DNA of 9,833 nt, taken from NCBI GenBank assembly GCA_016191985.1, contig JACPVB010000126.1, positions 1-9,833 of the forward strand. The letters are read 5' to 3'. The notes under the pieces were generated by a model, which ran no database searches, was not told the DNA's origin, and saw only the letters and a list, made by a program, of their open reading frames with translations. The DNA is from Chloroflexota bacterium. GTDB lineage: Bacteria; Chloroflexota; Anaerolineae; Anaerolineales; Villigracilaceae. Of the stretch, positions 1 to 6,928 are shown piece by piece; positions within the stretch are counted from its first letter, which is position 1; each line of letters starts with the position of its first letter. Position numbers and translations under genes: made by a program.

Positions 1-1
1 G

Positions 2-646
2 ATTCCTGTCGCTTCCGGGCTTGGTTCCGGTGCAGCGGTATCAGTGGCGTTAATCCGCGCTCTTTCTGCTTTCCTCTTTCATCCCATCACCAATGAACAA
101 GTCAACGAACTTGTTTTTGAGATCGAAAAATATCACCACGGCACGCCTTCAGGCATAGACAACACCGTCATCACCTACAACATGCCCGTGTACTTCATCA
201 AAGGCCAGCCCATCGAGACTTTCAAAACAGGCAAGCCTTTCACCATCGTCATCGGCGACACCGGCGTCCCCGCGCTCACGAAGGAATCCGTTGGCGATGT
301 CCGACTTTTATGGCTACGAAACACAACCTATTTTGAAAATATCTTCAACGAAATTTCGCAAATCTCTTTAATTGCGCGCCGCTCCATTGAAAGCGGACGG
401 CCCGAACTGCTCGGCGAATTGATGGATCACAACCACGCGCTGTTGCAGGAGATGACTGTCTCTTCGCCAGAACTGGATACGCTCGTCACTGCCGCAAGAG
501 ACGCTGGCGCGCTCGGCGCAAAACTCAGTGGCGGCGGGCGGGGTGGCAATATGATCGCGTTGACCGAGCAGGCCGGGGCGGAGTCGGTGGCGAGGGCATT
601 AATGTCCGCAGGAGCAAGGCGGACGATCATCACGGAAATCAGTTAG
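2..646 (+). CDS. mvk: Mevalonate kinase, 5'-truncated by window edge
   Basis: GHMP-superfamily kinase that phosphorylates mevalonate with ATP in the mevalonate route to isopentenyl diphosphate; cytosolic. The reading frame is open from base 2 and runs 214 codons to the TAG at 644-646. The first visible residues, PVASGLGSGAA, are the glycine-rich ATP-binding motif 2 of GHMP kinases. HHGTPSGIDN follows about 40 residues later; its Asp is the catalytic aspartate position of mevalonate kinases. KLSGGGRGG near the C-terminus is the third GHMP motif. Bacterial and archaeal mevalonate kinases are usually 300-330 residues, so roughly 90-110 N-terminal residues lie outside the window. A GTG at 44 is an internal codon, not the start, because the ATP motif precedes it. 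Other GHMP kinases (phosphomevalonate kinase, galactokinase) are less likely because of the HG-PSGIDN signature. No downstream partner gene of the pathway is visible here. Confidence 0.93.
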   Translation: MPVASGLGSGAAVSVALIRALSAFLFHPITNEQVNELVFEIEKYHHGTPSGIDNTVITYNMPVYFIKGQPIETFKTGKPFTIVIGDTGVPALTKESVGDVRLLWLRNTTYFENIFNEISQISLIARRSIESGRPELLGELMDHNHALLQEMTVSSPELDTLVTAARDAGALGAKLSGGGRGGNMIALTEQAGAESVARALMSAGARRTIITEIS

Positions 647-650
647 AAGG

Positions 651-750
651 TGTCTGAAAGTAGGGACACAGCGAGTTTGTTGATGTTTTTGACGATGGGT
701 CGTCCTGCTGTGTCCCTACGGGAATCAAGACAATAGGATGTTTTCAGACA
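651..750. repeat. Nested inverted repeat between mvk and the CPBP gene
   Basis: Two perfect inverted repeats are nested. The inner pair is GTAGGGACACAGC at 660-672 and its complement at 707-719 (13 bp, 34-nt loop). The outer pair is TGTCTGAAA at 651-659 and TTTCAGACA at 742-750 (9 bp). On the left the two arms are contiguous; on the right they are separated by 22 nt. There is no U-run after either arm, so it is not a typical terminator, although it starts 4 bp after the mvk stop. It resembles dispersed palindromic or MITE-like intergenic elements, which is inference until copies are found elsewhere. Confidence 0.75.
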
Positions 751-786
751 TTCTCATAGAAAGTGACTATCCTCTTGGGCGTTGTT

Positions 787-1401
787 ATGAACAACAAAAA
801 ATGGCTCACTCCCATCCTTCTTTATCTCGCCGTGTGGGCGGGATTATTTTTGTTCAAAAGCGCATGGGCCGCACTGCTTGGGTTTCATGCGGCCATTCTG
901 CTTGCACTCGCGGTGATACGCCCGGACACTCCCATTAATATCCTTTTCAAAAGTAAATCTCTCAAATGGGTTTTGTTCAGTGTGCTTTTTTGCAGCACGA
1001 GTGGTATTGGCTTGTACTTTCTTTGGAATCTATTTGGAGTTGCCCACAATCTTCCCGCACAACTTCAATCCATTGGCCTGACTTCCTCCTCCTGGCCGCC
1101 GCTGATTGCTTATTTTTCGCTGGTCAATCCGTGGATCGAAGAATATTTCTGGCGCGGGGTTCTTGGGAGCGGCACGAAAAATCTTTCCGTTATCGACCTG
1201 GTTTACGCGGGGTATCATGCTTTGGTCTTGTGGGGCAGGGTGCATCCATTGTCCATTTTGTTTGCTGTTACCATCCTTGTTTCAGCAGGCTGGCTTTGGC
1301 GGCAAATGTTCCGCCAGGATCGCGGCCTGCTCGCCGCGGTGCTCGGCCACATGGTCGCGGATTTTTCCATCCTGCTGACCGTCTACACAATGACGAAGTA
1401 A
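787..1401 (+). CDS. CPBP family intramembrane metalloprotease-like protein
   Basis: Integral membrane protein of 204 residues in the CPBP (Abi/CAAX-prenyl-protease-like) family. Family signatures are visible: motif 1 EEYFWR (E118, E119, R123), motif 2 in the form YxxxH with H144 (usually FxxxH), and motif 3 H188xxxD192 in LGHMVAD (usually HxxxN/D). These Glu and His residues are the predicted catalytic or metal-binding set. Hydrophobic stretches near residues 8-45, 57-82, 100-115, 140-175 and 185-200 suggest six to eight membrane segments. The ATG at 787 was chosen; an in-frame GTG at 763 would add eight residues with no better ribosome binding site. It lies 24 bp before the next plus-strand gene, which suggests a shared transcript. 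The substrate is unknown; roles in this family range from prenyl-protein processing to bacteriocin self-immunity. Length is normal for a minimal CPBP protein. Confidence 0.85.
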   Translation: MNNKKWLTPILLYLAVWAGLFLFKSAWAALLGFHAAILLALAVIRPDTPINILFKSKSLKWVLFSVLFCSTSGIGLYFLWNLFGVAHNLPAQLQSIGLTSSSWPPLIAYFSLVNPWIEEYFWRGVLGSGTKNLSVIDLVYAGYHALVLWGRVHPLSILFAVTILVSAGWLWRQMFRQDRGLLAAVLGHMVADFSILLTVYTMTK

Positions 1402-1425
1402 TCTTGTTGATCGCTTTCCATCTTC

Positions 1426-2196
1426 ATGAACATTCTCGCGCTAAAATTAATTCTTGCTCCCCTCATCATCGGCACGGCCAGCCTGGCAGGCCGCCGTTGG
1501 GGACCCGCCGTCAGCGGTTGGATCGTGGGTTTGCCATTGACCTCAGGGCCGGTTATCTTCTTCCTTGCCATCAGCCATGATATTCCCTTTGCGGCGAACG
1601 CCATCCGCGGCACGTTGAGTGGCGGGTTTTCACTGATCGCATTTTGCCTTGTCCATGCCTGGCTGGCAAAAAAATTTGACTGGCGGATATCAATACTGGG
1701 GAGCCTGTCCACGTTTGCGCTGCTGACCCTGCTGCTGGAAGATTTGGTCATGTCCCTGCTTCCTCTTTTCGGTTTGGTCTCCCTGACGATTGCGCTCGGT
1801 TTATGGTTAATGCCAAAACAAGAAGCGGAGCAGGTAGCCGCATCCACGCTCAACCAGTGGGATATTCCCGCGCGGATTTTGGTGGGAACCAGTTTCATTT
1901 TGTTCGTGACAGGCATCGCCCCTGTCATCGGCTCAAAACTAACAGGATTGCTGACCACCTTCCCTTTGTTCGCCGGTATCCTCACCGTCTTTGCCCAGCG
2001 TCAGCAGGGAGCGGATGGGGCCATCCATGTACTGCGCGGTCTCACCTTCGGCCTGTTTGCATTTGCGGGCTTTTATCTCGTGCTCGGCCTGTTGATCGAA
2101 CGAACTTCTTTGGGGATTTCCTTTGGACTTGCAACTCTCACTGCTCTGATTATTCAGGGGACATCGCTTTTTATTCTCAGGCAGTTACACAGGTAA
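1426..2196 (+). CDS. Membrane protein with two tandem copies of a GlpM-like module
   Basis: Polytopic membrane protein of 256 residues. The two halves align without gaps at an offset of 143 residues: residues 34-66 (VGLPLTSG ... IRGTLSG) match 177-209 (TTFPLFAG ... LRGLTFG), keeping [LF]PL-x-[SA]-G, then 20 residues, then RG. Each half has about four hydrophobic segments, giving roughly eight in total. The G-x-x-x-G-[LF]-P-L pattern followed by small residues and a conserved Arg recalls the small GlpM/DUF3147-type membrane proteins, which carry one such module; this is a resemblance by eye only. Function is not known. The ATG at 1426 is preceded by a poor ribosome binding site, consistent with translational coupling to the CPBP gene ending at 1401. 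No enzyme motif is seen; a transporter or scaffold role is possible but unsupported. Confidence 0.8.
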   Translation: MNILALKLILAPLIIGTASLAGRRWGPAVSGWIVGLPLTSGPVIFFLAISHDIPFAANAIRGTLSGGFSLIAFCLVHAWLAKKFDWRISILGSLSTFALLTLLLEDLVMSLLPLFGLVSLTIALGLWLMPKQEAEQVAASTLNQWDIPARILVGTSFILFVTGIAPVIGSKLTGLLTTFPLFAGILTVFAQRQQGADGAIHVLRGLTFGLFAFAGFYLVLGLLIERTSLGISFGLATLTALIIQGTSLFILRQLHR

Positions 2197-2278
2197 TTAT
2201 GCCAGCGGGATTTCGTTGGGGAATCGGCTGGTTACCGTCAGGTTTTGTTTCGCTTTTGCGGGTATGATGCGAGAAGTC

Positions 2279-2284
2279 AGGAGG
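2279..2284 (+). promoter_or_regulatory. Strong ribosome binding site that fixes the WD40 gene start
   Basis: AGGAGG lies 6 nt before the ATG at 2291. The frame is open further upstream to a TTG at 2216, which has no such site, so 2291 is the likely start. A possible -10 box TATGAT at 2263-2268 would place the transcript start between the upstream TTG and this ATG, but no good -35 box is visible. Confidence 0.8.
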
Positions 2285-2290
2285 TTCTAT

Positions 2291-4747
2291 ATGAAGCCAA
2301 CCCCGTTTCTGAAAGCATTTTCAATTCTGCTCGTTCTGGTGTTTTTGATCATCGGAGCGATTTATATTGCCGGTCCTTCGTCATTGTCCGCTGGATTTTC
2401 CACATCCTATCAGGATTATCCAGACCCCAGGCCAAGCCCTAAGCAAGATCCAAAGGATGTGGTGGAAGTTCCAGGATTGATTGAGGCATTTGACATCAGC
2501 AAAGACAGAAGTGTGATTGCAATTGCCGCCTCGAAAAAACTACTTTTGTACGACCTGCAAACCTTGGAAGAAATTCACAAACTGATAATAAAAGAAGACC
2601 TGCCCCAAGTGCAGTTTTCCCCTGATGGAAGCAAACTGGCCGTCAGCGGGATCGTTGAGAAATATTTTGAAAGCGACTCCCTGTCCATTACGATTTGGGA
2701 TACACAGTCGTGGAAAATCATCCATGCCTACGAAAGCGGGAAGCTGGGTTGGAGTCCATCAGTCACACTAGCATGGGCACCAGACAGCAAGCATTTTGCC
2801 TTTTCAAATCCAGAAAATGGCATGTCCGTTGTCAATGTGGAAGATGGCGAAATCGTCGCTTCGTTGAACGATCTTGTTGGTTTCCCCTTCAGTTTTTCAT
2901 GGTCGCCAGATGGTTCGCGCCTGATCTCCACCGGTGATTTTGGGTATGGTTTGCGCCGCTGGTGGGTCACTGCTGGTAAATCGGTGAGGCTGTTCGACAC
3001 ACGTCCCCAGCCTGCCTCACAGGTGAAGTGGTCCCCAAACGGAAAACAAATCGCATCCGGCCATTTCGGTGGGACAGTTTGCATTTGGAATACAAGGAAT
3101 AATCAATGCGAGGGATTCATCCGCGCTCATTTTACTTCGGTGGATGGACTGGATTGGTCCCCCGACAGCAGACAGATTGCCACGGCCAGCGGAGCAGTCC
3201 GCATTTGGGATGCATCCACAGGTGAACTCTCATCCTCCTTTGGTTTTTACGATGGCATTATTTACAAAGGCTTGCAATGGTTTGATCTGCAAAATATTGC
3301 CACCCTGGAAACCAGCTATACACAACAACTTCCCTCCATGATTCGTTTTTGGGATGTTAGCAGTGGAGATACAAAACTTGCATTCCGCGGCTGGGATAAC
3401 GTTCAAAGTCCGAACAACGGCGGCGTTGCGCTCCATCTGGACGATGTTCAAATTGGCGCCGGCCGAACGGTCTTTCAAGTATCGCTTCTTTTTGACAGGC
3501 CCGAAACATCCCTCGCAAGTGATTGGAATATAACCGCAACCGATTCTCAAGGCAGGTTTTATCCATTGACAAATATCACTCCCGAAGACATGGACTCGGG
3601 GCAGACACGTGTATATCAAACTATCCCATTGCCAGAAGGGGAGCGCATCATACTGGAACTGAAGGCTTTTCCGCCCAATCAGGGATTGCCCATCTTCCAG
3701 GATTTTTCTGCGGCACCCGGACTATTTACCTTTCACCCGGAAAGCCTGCAAGTTGGAGAATCAATATCTCTGGATGAAATGGTGGATGTCAATGAATATA
3801 CGATCCATCTTACTAGCGCACAAAAAATTTCCGATACCGAACTAGTCTTCGAGTTTGATTCAGAGCAAATTTACACAGGCGTCATTATTTATTCGCAAAC
3901 TGCGAATGGTTCTATTATCAGCCCGCCGAAAGATGGCAAGATCAGCGCTTCGCTGTCGTTTTCCGAAATACCAAATGGGCCCATTCAAATTCAAATCACC
4001 CGGCTATATTACAACGCATATTCCGTCTGGCTTCTCGATTTCCACGTCGCCAAATCCATGTTCATAGATTTACCGCCCGCTACGCCTGTTTCTGTTCCCA
4101 CTGCACAGCCCGAAGCGCAATTTGCGTCACAGGATGCGCTCTTTTTGGAAGTGCAGGCTCTTTCGAAAAAATTCGATGACTCCGTTCTCCAAGGAGCGGG
4201 CTGGGTGCATATCGTCCGTGAAATCGCTACAAAGAACATGCAAGAGGGACAAACTTATCCGCCGCCCCATTACCAGGAAGACCAGTGGCTTGAGGTGGAC
4301 TCCAATGGCTGGGTCACACGAAGCCTGACAACTCACCTGGATAAGGATAAATACATCCTTCAGCAAAGTGCTTCTGTGGGCGCGCATAACATGAATCTGA
4401 CCACCGGTGAAGCAATGGAGTCACCCACATACCGCCTCTCATTCGATTGGATTCTCCTGGATTTAGATTACGCATTGAATCATGGTGAAACTGCGCTGCG
4501 GGAGGAAATTACTTGCGGCGATGGTTCTCCCTGTTTGCTGATTACCTTAATGAATGAAAGTATTGCCCGCCGCATATGGATTAACACAAGAACGGGCCAA
4601 CAAGTCAAAATTCAAACATCCCAACAAATGCCTGATGGTACAGAAACCATCCTTTTCACACAGACTACCCTGTCCATTGAGTGGATGAGTATCCCGCCAC
4701 AGGATGTTTTGGATTTGTTTTCAAGAGTTTTATTCTCTGCTCCATAG
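2291..4747 (+). CDS. Membrane-anchored WD40-repeat protein with two extra C-terminal regions
   Basis: Protein of 818 residues. A positively charged N-terminus and a hydrophobic segment (about residues 9-27) form a signal anchor or uncleaved signal peptide, so the rest is probably outside the membrane. Residues 57-370 hold WD40 blades: WSPDG/FSPDG-type turns near 109, 204, 247 and 289 and WD-type ends at 136 (IWD), 235 (LFD), 266 (IWN), 306 (IWD) and 354 (FWD), enough for one seven-bladed propeller. Residues 378-590 are beta-rich and resemble an immunoglobulin-like or DUF4179/DUF5643-like region, by impression only. A Pro/Thr linker (594-608) leads to a final domain (about 612-818) that I do not recognise, with a Cys pair at 742 and 748 that could form a disulfide. 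WD40 propellers bind proteins; the partner is unknown. It is followed by a strong terminator 46 bp downstream and is probably its own unit. Confidence 0.85.
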   Translation: MKPTPFLKAFSILLVLVFLIIGAIYIAGPSSLSAGFSTSYQDYPDPRPSPKQDPKDVVEVPGLIEAFDISKDRSVIAIAASKKLLLYDLQTLEEIHKLIIKEDLPQVQFSPDGSKLAVSGIVEKYFESDSLSITIWDTQSWKIIHAYESGKLGWSPSVTLAWAPDSKHFAFSNPENGMSVVNVEDGEIVASLNDLVGFPFSFSWSPDGSRLISTGDFGYGLRRWWVTAGKSVRLFDTRPQPASQVKWSPNGKQIASGHFGGTVCIWNTRNNQCEGFIRAHFTSVDGLDWSPDSRQIATASGAVRIWDASTGELSSSFGFYDGIIYKGLQWFDLQNIATLETSYTQQLPSMIRFWDVSSGDTKLAFRGWDNVQSPNNGGVALHLDDVQIGAGRTVFQVSLLFDRPETSLASDWNITATDSQGRFYPLTNITPEDMDSGQTRVYQTIPLPEGERIILELKAFPPNQGLPIFQDFSAAPGLFTFHPESLQVGESISLDEMVDVNEYTIHLTSAQKISDTELVFEFDSEQIYTGVIIYSQTANGSIISPPKDGKISASLSFSEIPNGPIQIQITRLYYNAYSVWLLDFHVAKSMFIDLPPATPVSVPTAQPEAQFASQDALFLEVQALSKKFDDSVLQGAGWVHIVREIATKNMQEGQTYPPPHYQEDQWLEVDSNGWVTRSLTTHLDKDKYILQQSASVGAHNMNLTTGEAMESPTYRLSFDWILLDLDYALNHGETALREEITCGDGSPCLLITLMNESIARRIWINTRTGQQVKIQTSQQMPDGTETILFTQTTLSIEWMSIPPQDVLDLFSRVLFSAP

Positions 4748-4792
4748 GACGCAGCTAGAGCCCAAAATAAGTGAGTCGTTAATCGTGTTTTC

Positions 4793-4828
4793 AAAAAACT
4801 GGAGTACCTTTTGGTACTCCAGTTTTTT
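4793..4828. terminator. Bidirectional rho-independent terminator
   Basis: A perfect 16-bp stem (AAAAAACTGGAGTACC, 4793-4808, and its complement 4813-4828) with a TTTT loop. It has a T-run on the plus strand and an A-run that becomes a T-run on the minus strand. It lies between the convergent WD40 gene (stop 4747) and thrS (stop 4847) and would terminate both. Confidence 0.95.
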
Positions 4829-4846
4829 TGTCTTTCGTCGTCAAGC

Positions 4847-6655
4847 CTACAACTCCGCCGCCCTTCGTTCAATTCGATCCTTCGCTCGCGCCACAAACTC
4901 GCCGAGCGAAATATTATTCTGCTGGCTTCCATCCCTCACGCGCAGGGATACTTGTTCCGCTTTCATTTCGTTGTCACCGACTACGATCATGTACGGCACT
5001 TTCATCAACTGCGCCTGGCGGATTTTGGCGTTCATGCGGGAGGCGCTCAGGTCGGAATGCGCCCGGATTCCGTTCTCACGCAACTGCTTCGCGATCTTCT
5101 CCGCATACTCGTTCTGCGCATCCGTGATCGAGATAACACGCACCTGCTCCGGCGAGAGCCAGACTGGGAAGTTGCCCGCGTAATGCTCTAACAGGAATCC
5201 CACCATGCGCTCATGTGTGGACAAGGGCGCGCGGTGGATGCAAAGCGGAATTTCATCCACGCCTTCCTTGTTCGTGAATTTCAGGTCAAAGCGTTCGGGC
5301 ACGGCAAAGTCCACCTGGTTCGTGGCGAGTGAGAATTCGCGCCCAATGGCAGACCAGATTTGCACGTCAATCTTTGGACCGTAAAACGCGGCTTCATCCA
5401 CCACTTCCACAAACGGGACGCCGCCGTTCGTCATGGCACGGCGCACCATATCTTCCGTTTTGATCCACAGGCGTTCATTGTCCACGTACTTTTTGCCAAG
5501 TCCCTGCTTGCCGTGCAGAGACAGGCGCATCACATACTTGTCAATACCGAATAACTCAAAGTACTTGTGATACAAGGCGATCACGCCCATGAACTCCTGC
5601 TCGAACTGGTCTTCCCCGCAGTAGATGTGCGCATCATTCATCTGCATCGAGCGGACGCGCATCAGGCCAAACAACTCGCCTGATTTTTCATAACGGTAGC
5701 ACGTCCCATACTCGGCCAAACGGACTGGCAGGTCACGGTAGGAGCGTCCCTTTGAACCGAAAATCTTATGGTGCATCGGGCAGTTCATCGGCTTGACGTA
5801 ATACTTCACGCCTTCCAATTCCATGGGCGGGTACATGCTCTCGGCATAGTAGGGTAAATGCCCCGAACGGATGAACAGGTCTTCCTTCGTCAAATTCGGC
5901 GTGCGGACGCGGGAGTAGCCAGCCTTTTCTTCCATTTCCTTCGCGAGTTTTTCCAACTCCTCGATCATGATTCCGCCATTGGGCAGCCAGAGCGGCAGGC
6001 CGGGGCCCACCTCATCATCGAAGATGAAGATTTCCAATTCCTTGCCCAGTTTGCGATGGTCGCGCTTCTTCGCTTCTTCGAGTTGGTGCAGGTATTCCTC
6101 TAATTGTTTCTTGCTCTCCCACGCCGTTCCATAGACGCGTTGCAGCATCTTGTTGTTCTCGTCACCGCGCCAATACGCGCCCGCAATGGACATCAACTTG
6201 AAGGCATCCTGCTTGATCTCTTTCGTGTTCGCCACATGCGGCCCACGGCACAAGTCTGTGAACGTATCCTGTTGATAGATCGAGATATCAGGCGGTCCTT
6301 CCAGCGGATTGCCGTATTCATCTGTGCCGCCTTTTTCGAGTCCTTCGATCAGCTCCAACTTATAGGGCTGGTCGGCAAAAATCTTCTTGGCCTCCTCCGC
6401 AGAGATGACCGTCTTCTTGAACTCGTGCTTGCCCTGCACAATTTGTCTCATCCGCTTTTCGACCTGTTCCAGGTCTTCGGGCGTGAGATTGCGCGGCAAA
6501 TCGAAATCGTAATAGAACCCGTTTTCCACGGGCGGACCAATTGTGATCTTCCCGTCAGGGAACATCTCCAGCACAGCCTGCGCCATGACATGCGCCGCCG
6601 AGTGACGAATTTTGTATAAATACGAATCTTCGTATCGTTCTTGCATTTGTGACAT
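4847..6655 (-). CDS. thrS: Threonyl-tRNA synthetase lacking the TGS domain
   Basis: Class II aminoacyl-tRNA synthetase that charges tRNA-Thr with threonine; cytosolic, essential. The 602-residue protein begins directly with the editing domain: HSAAH (H18, H22) and CRGPH (C136, H140) match the HxxxH and CxxxH zinc-like editing site. The catalytic core follows: motif 1 around 222-255, motif 2 with R321 and E323 in YRYEKSGEL, motif 3 with R483 in THER, and the active-site zinc ligands C292 (MNCPMH), H343 (DAH) and H474 (CIHRAP). The anticodon-binding domain covers about 505-600. The roughly 60-residue N-terminal TGS domain of the 642-residue E. coli enzyme is absent. Motif 3 reads LSTHER where E. 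coli-type enzymes have LGSMER. The ATG at 6655 is preceded by AAAGGAAG at 6661-6668; an ATG three codons in is a weaker alternative. Regulation is by the upstream T-box and possibly the leader ORF. Confidence 0.97.
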   Translation of the reverse strand: MSQMQERYEDSYLYKIRHSAAHVMAQAVLEMFPDGKITIGPPVENGFYYDFDLPRNLTPEDLEQVEKRMRQIVQGKHEFKKTVISAEEAKKIFADQPYKLELIEGLEKGGTDEYGNPLEGPPDISIYQQDTFTDLCRGPHVANTKEIKQDAFKLMSIAGAYWRGDENNKMLQRVYGTAWESKKQLEEYLHQLEEAKKRDHRKLGKELEIFIFDDEVGPGLPLWLPNGGIMIEELEKLAKEMEEKAGYSRVRTPNLTKEDLFIRSGHLPYYAESMYPPMELEGVKYYVKPMNCPMHHKIFGSKGRSYRDLPVRLAEYGTCYRYEKSGELFGLMRVRSMQMNDAHIYCGEDQFEQEFMGVIALYHKYFELFGIDKYVMRLSLHGKQGLGKKYVDNERLWIKTEDMVRRAMTNGGVPFVEVVDEAAFYGPKIDVQIWSAIGREFSLATNQVDFAVPERFDLKFTNKEGVDEIPLCIHRAPLSTHERMVGFLLEHYAGNFPVWLSPEQVRVISITDAQNEYAEKIAKQLRENGIRAHSDLSASRMNAKIRQAQLMKVPYMIVVGDNEMKAEQVSLRVRDGSQQNNISLGEFVARAKDRIERRAAEL

Positions 6656-6678
6656 TTTCGCTTCCTTTCTTGACTGAT

Positions 6679-6731
6679 GGTTGTTACCGCTTCGAATTGC
6701 CTTAGCGACCCTAGAGAAGCGATAACCAACC
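6679..6731 (-). promoter_or_regulatory. Hairpin between leader ORF and thrS
   Basis: In the minus-strand transcript, 6731-6716 (GGUUGGUUAUCGCUUC) pairs with 6693-6679 (GAAGCGGUAACAACC): 15 pairs with one bulged G and one U-G wobble, and a 22-nt loop. No U-run follows, so it is not a terminator. The 5' arm is coding sequence of the leader ORF (codons 11-16) and the leader stop lies in the loop. The thrS ribosome binding site (6661-6668) is downstream and not paired. A ribosome reaching the leader stop would open the arm; one held at the early Thr codons would leave it free to form. A regulatory effect is inference. Confidence 0.6.
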
Positions 6732-6761
6732 TCCGGGCCGCCGACGAGTGTGAGTAGTCAT
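6711..6761 (-). CDS. Putative 16-residue Thr-rich leader peptide of thrS
   Basis: The reading is MTTHTRRRPGGWLSLL followed by TAG at 6711-6713. The start ATG (6761-6759) has a consensus ribosome binding site, AAGGAGG at 6767-6773, five nt upstream, better than that of thrS itself. It lies 17 nt past the T-box terminator and 55 nt before the thrS start, so it is only transcribed when the T-box reads through. Three of the first five codons are threonine (ACT ACT CAC ACT), which is the pattern expected of an attenuation-type leader peptide for a threonine gene, and its end overlaps a stable hairpin. I do not recognise the peptide as a described family. A chance ORF remains possible at this length; the strong ribosome binding site and the position are the main support. 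Conservation in relatives has not been tested. Confidence 0.55.
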   Translation of the reverse strand: MTTHTRRRPGGWLSLL

Positions 6762-6777
6762 GACAGCCTCCTTAAAT

Positions 6778-6807
6778 AAAAGCTCTCGCCCAAATACGGG
6801 GCGAGAG
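6778..6807 (-). terminator. T-box intrinsic terminator
   Basis: On the minus strand CTCTCGCCC (6807-6799) pairs perfectly with GGGCGAGAG (6791-6783) over a 7-nt loop and is followed by a T-rich run. The 5' arm is also the 3' side of the antiterminator, so the two structures exclude each other. Confidence 0.95.
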
Positions 6808-6838
6808 TTATTCTCACGCGGTTCCACCCGAATTGTAC

Positions 6839-6856
6839 GTCAAACTTAAGTTTGAC
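6839..6856. repeat. Perfect 18-bp palindrome inside the T-box linker
   Basis: GTCAAACTTAAGTTTGAC is fully self-complementary. In the RNA it would form a short hairpin just 5' of the antiterminator, in the position of the stem usually called stem III. A protein-binding role is possible but unsupported. Confidence 0.8.
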
Positions 6857-6900
6857 ATACCACTCTTGAGCCTCTAACGGAGCAACCCGTTTCACTTACT

Positions 6901-6928
6901 AACTGACCACTGTTTACTGATCACTGTT
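6901..6928 (-). repeat. 14-nt tandem repeat in the T-box linker
   Basis: Reading the minus strand, AACAGTGATCAGTA (6928-6915) is followed directly by AACAGTGGTCAGTT (6914-6901), 12 of 14 bases identical. It lies between Stem I and the antiterminator, a region that is variable in T-box leaders. Confidence 0.7.

Noticed and set aside
966..1580. 204-codon plus-strand ORF in another frame
   Set aside because: It overlaps the CPBP gene and the next gene in their coding frames and has an atypical Arg/Pro/Cys/His-rich composition.
2216..2290. Upstream TTG start for the WD40 protein
   Set aside because: It would put 25 residues before the signal anchor; the ATG at 2291 has AGGAGG at the right distance.
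6104..6619. 171-codon plus-strand ORF, and 4704-5191 plus-strand ORFs
   Set aside because: They lie antisense to thrS, which has full family motifs; no ribosome binding sites and no recognisable domains.
6679..6731. The hairpin before thrS as a second intrinsic terminator
   Set aside because: No U-run follows the 3' arm; the next bases are AUCAGUCAAG.
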